Source of the DNA: Hyphodiscus hymeniophilus
Taxonomy: Eukaryota > Ascomycota > Leotiomycetes > Helotiales > Hyphodiscaceae
Direction: 5' to 3'
Assembly: GCA_016508695.1 (NCBI GenBank)
Contig: VNKQ01000017.1
Coordinates: forward strand, 124,001-188,000
DNA length: 64,000 nt
The translations under genes and the position numbers were made by a program. The notes under the pieces were generated by a model. It did no database searches and was not told where the DNA came from. It saw only the letters and a program-made list of their open reading frames with translations. This document shows, piece by piece, positions 56,609-64,000 of the stretch. Position 1 is the first letter of the stretch, and the number at the start of each line of letters is the position of its first letter.

Positions 56609-59057
56609 TTGATGGATCCTGTGTGTATAACAATGGGCGGATGTACAAAATTGGAAGCTCGTTTTCGATTCATGCTTGTGTTATGGATCGTCAATTTGGT
56701 GAATATTCGAATCGTCCAAAAGTTTGGGACTTTTCCTATATGAAAGCTCAAGGCAGGTGACAACGCCGTGAATAAGAACAGCCGCGTAGTTCAATAATCT
56801 GAAAGATCAATTTTAACAAGAACTCGAGCCAACATATCTCACTAAAATAGAAAGCCCCAATAGAGCAATTAAAATCTCACGTCGCCGAAACAAGAATATC
56901 CATCAGTTACTACAAATCTACAACACCAGAACACCAGTTCGAGCATCAAGAGAGAAACTCAAGGCAGACAAACGAATGTACAAGTACATTTGAATACCCC
57001 GAAGATCCGATCAAGTCCCTTGTTCTTTCCCACCACTAGCCTCGATCAAAAAGAGAGCATGTATGGCCTCATAGGTGCCGGCCTGACAAGGGTTTTAGTA
57101 TTCTAGGAAAGCTGAAAGAAAAGCCAACAAAGAAAATGAACGGATAACGAGACGATGGTCAACAGCTCCTTATCAGAGCGTCCTCTCGCCTCCTGTCAAT
57201 TTGAACATAGCCTAGCTTCCCATCTCGCACAGCAGCAAGTCGGCCCGTATATTGATACTTCAGAATGCGAACCCGGATTCAAGCAAAGCTGTTTCTGTCA
57301 AGTTTTCAACAGCCGGGGTGTTGAAGCTTAGAAGATTTGGACAAAAGGAAGCGTTACACTGCAGGCTAATTTGCGTGCAGGTTTAGAATATATGGTTGCC
57401 AGTCATGTCCAACTGAGAACTTGTAACTCGCTCTGTTTTCCCACTTGAACATACAAGCCGGAAATTCCATCATTGGTGAAAATCAGTCATCCACCAGCAG
57501 CTTAGCAAGTGTGCCTGGTTGCTGAAGCATACATGGAGATTTGTGCCCAGTACTTGCACCTACAGCAGTGCTTTGTATGTAAATGGGTGAAAGGCCCGGA
57601 TGACAAGCTTTCTCTATGATGCGAGGCCTTGAGACCGATGGTGGGAAAAACGGGTCTTGAAAGAAGACCAGACGGATGGAGTTACGGGCTATTGAGAGGA
57701 GTCGGCCATTGATGGCGGTATCGGCCTTGAAAACGATATTGAGCCCGATGTCAGAGACTGGGGAGGTAAGGTAACTTCAGTGGTGTGGGTCGAACGTGGA
57801 GGGGGAACGGCATGCAGCATTACAGCTCGATAGGTAGTTGGCATCTTGATACTTGACATCCTGTCATTGAACCGAGTCAATCGTGGTACATAAGAGTTAG
57901 GTATGTCACGAGCGCTTGATGCGGAGTGCCAGCTCGGCTGTCTCGAAGAACAGTGTCAGAGAATCGCACATTTTGTCTATTGAGGGAGTAGCTGTAGTAT
58001 TTCAAGCTTTTTATTTGCCCGACAAACGAAAATTGGTCTACTCTGCTATAAGAAGATAATTCACTAAGCGTTGAGTTCAACATTGAGTGATGGAGAAAGA
58101 GTGAAGTCAATCGTCCTTCTGCCCTTTCACGTTAGACTTCGGGACTTCGGGTTGGACTTCTCGTGGGATTACACGGTTGCAACCACCGTCCGTTTGCGGA
58201 TGAGTGGAATAAATGTGGTGGTGAACAAAGCTCCTTCTTCGGAGTGGGCTTGACACATTGTATGGTGCTTCACCACTTTGATACTGATGGTTTGGAATAC
58301 AAAAAGGGAGGATGAAGCAAGCACAAACAGAAATGAAAGCAGGTAGGTGATGCAGGGGAAGAAAGGCTTTCTGATCCAGGTTTTGGAATCATGCAATGGC
58401 TTGTATTACCAAGGCCAGTGAAGGCCAGTGCCATATGATTGAATGAGAGGGTTTTGTTTTTTCTAGAGTGGGAAACCACCCGAACGAGCACTTCTCGTAG
58501 ATTGGATGGCATCTGGGCGACTTCAGCAGACGAAAACCCTCTGCATCAATTGAGACCAACAGTGTGATGTACACCGCCCATTTGAAGCTGCAGTGGCTAC
58601 AAATGTTTCGGCTTCGACTGGCACTCTGGAGTCTGACCCAATCGATATCTTTGTACAATACGTAACGTATGGACTACGAGTGTGTAAACATCCCCCCGTG
58701 TCAGCAGTTAGCACGTGTGGCAGGTACAGTGGGCCTGTGGCCAAGTTTCCGGCGAGCAAGAAGCTGGTGCGAAGGTCCAGATCCAGGCCCACAGTGCTGA
58801 GTCCAGGCTTAAGGACGGGCGGACGGCAGGATAGATCCATCCAGCGAATAGAAAGTCACGATTGCCCTTCTGAGTGGGGTTACATGTGACTCGGATCCCT
58901 CCAGCCCACTCGGTTCCTGGAAACTCCCCTGCGATAGGTCTCTTAGTTACCTGATTTGACCGATGTTTCTGACCGCGAGGCACTGTGAAACAGTGCAAGG
59001 AAGCCCTGGCTGGGCAGGCTGTGCAGGCTTGTGCAGGCTTTGCCCATCCCAATCAGA

Positions 59058-59252
59058 ATGTTTCGGGGCTCCAGGCACAAGCGTGAACGACGACAAGTCT
59101 GCCACCAGTGCGAGCCTACGAAGACATGTATGTACAGTAATTGGGAACACAGCAGCTGGTGCCGCAGGAGACATCATGGATGCATCCACTGTAGATATCG
59201 GAATGAGGACACTTTTCACACTTTCCACACTTCTGCTACTAGATATCGTTGA
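59058..59252 (+). CDS. Possible small Cys/His/Arg-rich protein
   Basis: A 64-codon frame starts at ATG 59058. It contains RQVCHQCEPTKTC, then NWEHSSWCRRRHHGCIHC, giving a spacing C-x2-C-x5-C-x10-C-x6-C-x2-C with extra His residues. This could fold as a small zinc-binding unit or be chance. There is no signal peptide, no clear upstream or downstream exon, and the family is not recognised. Listed because the paired CxxC ends are unusual for a random frame. Confidence 0.25.
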   Translation: MFRGSRHKRERRQVCHQCEPTKTCMYSNWEHSSWCRRRHHGCIHCRYRNEDTFHTFHTSATRYR

Positions 59253-59344
59253 ATACGCTGACAGTATGACCGTAGAGTAGTAGGCAGTCAGCTCAGGCTG
59301 TTGAGTGCTGAATAGTCCCAAGGGTTCGTATTTGCCCCATGAAG

Positions 59345-59863
59345 GATTTCTACAGACCTTTCGTCGCAAGGATAGCTTTGAATACAATCACAGCAATCCA
59401 AGACAGAGTAAAGGCAGTTAGTGTGTTGTCCTGTATGTCACCTTCTGTGAACGCTTTTTGCAGACTTTTCTTAGCACGTACCTTCGCATGTACTTGTACA
59501 AAACATGTATTGTAACTGTACTCCTGCATTAGTAGCCTTCGGGCGTTTTTCCACAACAAACAATGAGGATTCGAGGTGGAATAGGGTAGCTGGAGGCTGG
59601 AGCGGACATATCTCTCCCCTAAAACCAAGGCGAGGCTTTACAGACTGTTCCTACCAAGCGCCCAGTAGTCACCTACAGCTGTGGTGTCTCGTCTTTGTGG
59701 TGGTTGCACACAAATCCGGCATCTACAGCAGATATCGGGATGTGATGACGGGGTATCGGATGCAGATAATAATCGAAGCATCGGGACAGACACTAGGGAA
59801 TCAGAACATTCACTCGTCTTGTCCCCGAAAGGATCTTTACAGACTTTTCCTAGCAATGCCCAG
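59345..59863 (+). repeat. Four dispersed degenerate copies of a CAGAC-TTTTC-type motif
   Basis: Near-copies occur on the plus strand around 59345, 59455, 59635 and 59833, each built on TTTACAGACTTTTCCTAGCA with a few changes. The first and last also share preceding bases (CCCC then GAAGGAT or GAAAGGAT). They suggest an old local duplication in non-coding DNA. Confidence 0.4.
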
Positions 59864-60328
59864 TTATGGATAGATCCCAGGGATCGCCCTCCACCAAACA
59901 CTCCGATTAGTCGGTGCTGTGTTTGTGTGGAGTAATCCGTAGAGCTAACTGTACCTGGCACTAACCCAACTAGTATCGCCGGAAATGGCTTAGCACAAGG
60001 GGGAGCGAGGAGGTAAGCCGCCCCCGTTGGTAGGGCCCACCTTGTGTTGGCTGCTCGACTATTTCGACCACGACATTCCTCCCTCTCGTTTTTTCCCACT
60101 CCCATCTCCAATCTCCATCTCCCCACAGCCTCGACGGTTTAGCAACGACATTCCTTCCAATAAACAAACCACTTTGAGATAACGATTCTCACCACCTTCC
60201 TTTCAACCACCAGCCTTTTGCCAACATCGCATTGCCAGTCAATCCAACGAATTTCACTCTCTAAGATTCACGCCAGAAGCAGAATACCCTCTTGACCCAT
60301 ATCACGACCAAGCATACAAACGAACATC

Positions 60329-61276
60329 ATGAAGTCAACAACTTTCGCTCTGGCATCCCTCTTGGCTTCTGCCGTCGTCGCACAACCCCACCGTCATCAA
60401 CAACTCCACCAAAAGAGACAGGATGTTGAATGGGTCACCCAGTGGGACTATGTCACCGAGACCGTCGACGTAACCGAGACAGTCTGGGTGTCTTCGGGGT
60501 TCGTCCCTCCTACCTCGTCGGTCGCAGCAGCAGCGTCTACAACCTCGTCAAGCCCCGCAAGCTCTTCTTCGCCCGCTGAGGTCCCAGCTCAGTTCTTCCA
60601 AGGAGCAGAATCATCGACCTCGACCTCCTCCGTCTACGTTGCCCCTGCTCCAACTCCATCGACCTCTGTCTATGTTGCACCCACTCCATCGACCACTCCT
60701 GTCGAGGTGGCACCAGCCGTACCTTCAACCCCTGTTGCTCCTGCTCCTGCACCTGTATCTTCCTCTTCTCCAGTGGCAGCCGTCGTCGCTGCTCCAGTCG
60801 AGAGTTCAAGCTCAATCGCGAGCACCCCATCCCCTGTTGAGGTCGCACCCGCAGCCACATCCGTCGCGGCAGCTCCAGTAGCCGCAGCAACGACTGCTGC
60901 GTCTTCAGGATCCATAGACTCATCATCTTCGTCCTCTTACGGCGCCTCAACGAGTGGATGTAGCGCGGGCACACCCTGCTCAGGAGACATCACATTCTAC
61001 ACGGCTGGTCTGGGAGCCTGTGGCATTACCACGGATGGATCTACCGACAAGGTCGTTGCTCTTCCCCACGCTCTAATGGGCACGCAATCCAACGGTAACC
61101 CATACTGTGGACTGACAATCACCATTACGATGCCAAGTGGAAAGTCTACCACCGCTACAGTCGTAGACAAATGTATGGGCTGCGATGACTTTTCGATTGA
61201 TCTCTCCAATGCAGCATTTGACGAGCTGGCCGACGAGAGCGTTGGAAGAACCACTGCCGACTGGTACTTCAACTAG
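60329..61276 (+). CDS. Secreted Ser/Pro/Ala-rich protein with C-terminal RlpA-like double-psi beta-barrel
   Basis: A single exon of 315 aa. A signal peptide (MKSTTFALASLLASAVVAQP) is followed by a Lys-Arg Kex2-type site after HRHQQLHQ. Residues about 70-200 are a low-complexity Ser/Thr/Pro/Ala/Val linker with YVAPTPST-like repeats, probably O-glycosylated. The last 110 residues form a DPBB/barwin-like fold: GDITFYTAGLGACG, YCGLTITITMPSGK, TATVVDKCMGCDDFSIDLS and the end DWYFN. This layout is shared with fungal Asp f 7-type and riboflavin-aldehyde-forming-like secreted proteins. It most likely sits in the cell wall or secreted fraction. No catalytic claim is made. Confidence 0.85.
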   Translation: MKSTTFALASLLASAVVAQPHRHQQLHQKRQDVEWVTQWDYVTETVDVTETVWVSSGFVPPTSSVAAAASTTSSSPASSSSPAEVPAQFFQGAESSTSTSSVYVAPAPTPSTSVYVAPTPSTTPVEVAPAVPSTPVAPAPAPVSSSSPVAAVVAAPVESSSSIASTPSPVEVAPAATSVAAAPVAAATTAASSGSIDSSSSSSYGASTSGCSAGTPCSGDITFYTAGLGACGITTDGSTDKVVALPHALMGTQSNGNPYCGLTITITMPSGKSTTATVVDKCMGCDDFSIDLSNAAFDELADESVGRTTADWYFN

Positions 61277-64000
61277 AACTTGGAGACATAACGGCCTTCG
61301 TACTGAGTAGATCTCAGCAAAAATCGCGAGTCGATTTACGAGTCTCTTTTGGAGGGCGTCATCTATGAATGCATAGAAAGTAAGGAGAGAAAGGCGTCTA
61401 AACATGGGAAACAAAAATCATATCATGATGATATTAGTTGCCTGGAGCACATGGAGACTAGGATGGTGGGATATTGGATTCTTTTCACAGACTTGTTAGA
61501 CTTTCTTGTACATATTTAGACCTTGGTGTATGCACTTGCAATACATGTGGTTGCATTTTCTGCTTCTGCTTCATCTACTGACTGCTTCTGTCGACTCGCA
61601 ATTCGTGTCTGCTTTTAAACTGACCCCTTCTACCATAGAACTGGTCATCTCTGATTTAAAATCCCCTCCCATCATCTCATAATCATATCGCAACCTCCAA
61701 CTCTCCACCTCTCCATCACACCTCCCCTCCCATCCCCCACGTCCCCTCGAAGTACCAGCACATCGTGTTCTGAACATCCAGCCCCCTCCTTTTCCCTTTC
61801 CCATGATATGCGTATATCCCACATCATGCCATGCACCCATTCTTCTCTTTCCTTCCCATCTAGCCGCGCTAGATTCCGCAGCGCATCTGGTACCAAGCTC
61901 GGTGCTCGATCCTTCCGCCCCAAATACCCGCATAATGAGTAAACAACATCCATCGATCCAACCTAGCACCTTGTCTGTTCCACGGTCTAACATCCAGTCT
62001 TCCAGACTGGGATATACCCTTGATAGATAGACTGTGCAAGGAAGGGAAAAAGAAGAACGGGAAAGGAATCGTGAGCGCCTTGCCACGCGGGCAGCCTCTG
62101 CACTCCCGGAAGCCAGGGAGGCGAGGCGCTTTCGCATTCGCATGCTTATGCGTGTCCTGCCCTCTCATCCTCATCCTCATCCTCATCCCCTAGCCTCCCC
62201 TCGCCGACGCAGAATATCTAGGTCATAGAAGCCCAATTCCGCGAGTACGACGCTACGTCGTGATTCCGGTACCGGGCCTGTTCATGTATGTACGCCCCTT
62301 CCGGGTTCTTGGAATAAGGGTCGGATCAAGTCCTTTTCGCTCTTGGGCTTAGCAGACGATTCCTTGAGCGTTCGCGTGGGATTTACGGAGGCGGAGATGG
62401 CATACTTGCACGCGCTCACGGAGAGGACAGGTAGCCCCTTGTCTTCTGTTAGACTCGCATGCTTGGTGAAATCCTGCAATGGTGGCATTTTGTGCCGAGT
62501 GGAGAGATCGCACGGCAAGACGTACTACCGTTCGCGGAGATATATTGATATATTCAACGGCATGAAAACCACAAGGTAATCGAGGAAGGGAAGGGATATG
62601 CAGGTATTGCGGCGTTGAGCAGCAGTTACTGTTCATTGTCCTTGTAAATAACAAGAATAGGGTTAGGAGCTTGTGTTTGTTGTGCCCGTGCTGCCTTCTC
62701 TGCCTCTATGCGCCACTGCCTTCTGCATGTTTGGTAGTTCGAATAGAAACCCACTCATAACCAATGGGCAGATGAAACTTCCGATAGATTGCACATTCAG
62801 ATATAAGGGTAGCGTGGAGCGAAGTCTCAGGAACTCATCTGCGCCAGCAAATATATCATTTATTGAAGAAAGGGTATTCAATGAGATCTCAGATACCTAG
62901 CCAAGCCTATTTGATCGCAGCCTCGTGGTAGGCAAAAGGAGACCCTTAATAAGGAGAGCCGTTACCGCCCTACCCTCAGCCAGTAGCGGCAATAATCATC
63001 GGAGATCGGCTTGAGGAGGCGTGTTTTACAGTCAGTACTCACCTTAGGTTTTCAAACACGATATTTCGAACTCACGAATAAGTCTCCTGATCTCCGACGA
63101 GTGGTGACATGAGTACACTCGACCCACGGTGCTTAACACGCCTTCAGATTTGTCTCTTCAAATAAATCAGTCCGCGCCTGGTTGTTGGAGTTACTTACTA
63201 TGCCACCTCTGGTATTTAACAAGTTTTTTTTGTTACTTTACTCTACTGAGTAGGGCAACATCATGGACCTAGACAGATCATGTTGCAGAGTCGATCTGCA
63301 ACGATATTATGTATCATACTTGAGGGGATTTGAAAGAAAGCTCGGAAGGATGGTGTGGCACCACAGAACTGATCTATAACGAGACTTTGCAACGAAGGAG
63401 CGCGAAGGGACACGAAGGTGTTCGTGCCTTGAGGCGTGGACGATGGACTGGTATTTATCTATAGTCAGGGATTTGACACTAGCATTATTGTCAATAGTCT
63501 ATCATCTTGAACTTGAAATGGAAGACGCAAATCAAGGATACTAAGTTGTAAACAAGGTCATGCTGAGTCGTTTGATTTTGTATCCTCACAAATTCACTAT
63601 GAGACAGTAGGACACTGAAAAGCCAAATGGCGGTAGCCATTCAACCGTTCAATTTGTTTTGACATTCGGACTACATTGCCAATGAAGAGATTCCAAGTCG
63701 TGAATAGGAAGACAGAACATTGATTGTCCAAGGTATTTGAATGACAGGGAAAAGGTCGAATGTGTTCCAGTACACAACATACTGAAACTTTGTCAAGGCA
63801 CCTTTGCCGGCCAAAAAAATCGACAAGAAAGCCTTTCATTGGAAAAGAATTTCAATGACTGAATTGGTATGAAGAGAAAGAGAATTCTGAAAGGCATCAG
63901 CGATCCTCTCCCAATTTAGTTCTAAATTTGGAGGGCTTGCCGATTCTTAACTTGCTGTAACTTAGGAAGGAAGCTCCACATCGAGACTTGTCAGATACCC
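61277..64000. other. Gene-poor right end
   Basis: A 190-codon minus-strand frame (61571-62143) and several short ones have no family features and skewed composition, so I do not call them genes. A short (TCCTCA)n run lies at about 62165-62187. Otherwise nothing recognised up to the window edge. Confidence 0.5.

Larger units (their letters stand above)
56609..60328. other. Gene-poor stretch of 3.7 kb
   Basis: No gene with a recognised family. Many short frames on both strands in 57.7-60.1 kb. Two items are listed on their own: a small Cys-rich frame (59058-59252) and a set of similar 25-35 base motifs (59345-59863). The last 300 bases (CT-rich) are the leader of the secreted DPBB gene. Confidence 0.5.

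Noticed and set aside
61571..62143. 190-codon minus-strand frame
   Set aside because: Low-complexity Arg/Gly-rich translation without domain, signal peptide or splice support.

Overview
The window is nuclear DNA from a filamentous ascomycete (Pezizomycotina, perhaps Leotiomycetes; the class is a guess). The signs are spliced genes with short 45-75 nt introns, divergent and convergent gene pairs, fungal-specific families and moderate GC. I read 27 protein-coding genes, one of them cut by the left edge, and about 52 introns. No rRNA, tRNA, CRISPR array or intact mobile element was recognised.

Left end (1-8553): an extracellular siderophore (fusarinine/TAFC-type) cluster. It holds an NRPS start that fits sidD, a peroxisomal enoyl-CoA hydratase (sidH), a peroxisomal hydroxyornithine acyltransferase (sidF) and a siderophore-iron MFS permease (mirB-like). 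The sidH and sidF proteins both end in peroxisomal PTS1 tripeptides. Two exact matches to the iron GATA-factor consensus ATCWGATAA lie upstream of sidD. Together these genes would make the acyl group from mevalonyl-CoA, attach it to N5-hydroxyornithine, join the units into a peptide and re-import the ferric siderophore.

Middle (9.5-31 kb): a hypothetical protein, a secreted class 3 lipase, a YCII-domain protein, a dienelactone hydrolase, an amino-acid permease with a frameshift, a tyrosinase without a visible start codon, then housekeeping genes: CCZ1, mitochondrial FMT1, an AIM34-like SAP protein, ICE2 and MYG1.

Right half (31-64 kb): KEX1, SFM1, an endosulfine (IGO1), RAE1/GLE2, a conserved unknown, ECT1, a medium-chain reductase, a branched-chain aminotransferase, a repeat-rich unknown, a coiled-coil unknown, phosphopantothenoylcysteine decarboxylase, GRX5 and a secreted DPBB protein. 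Two gene-poor stretches (56.6-60.3 kb and 61.3-64 kb) close the window.

Two patterns cross many genes. Four reading frames break at C/G homopolymers, and each is restored by one extra C or G, which suggests homopolymer under-calling in the assembly. Four introns appear to use GC instead of GT donors, a high share.
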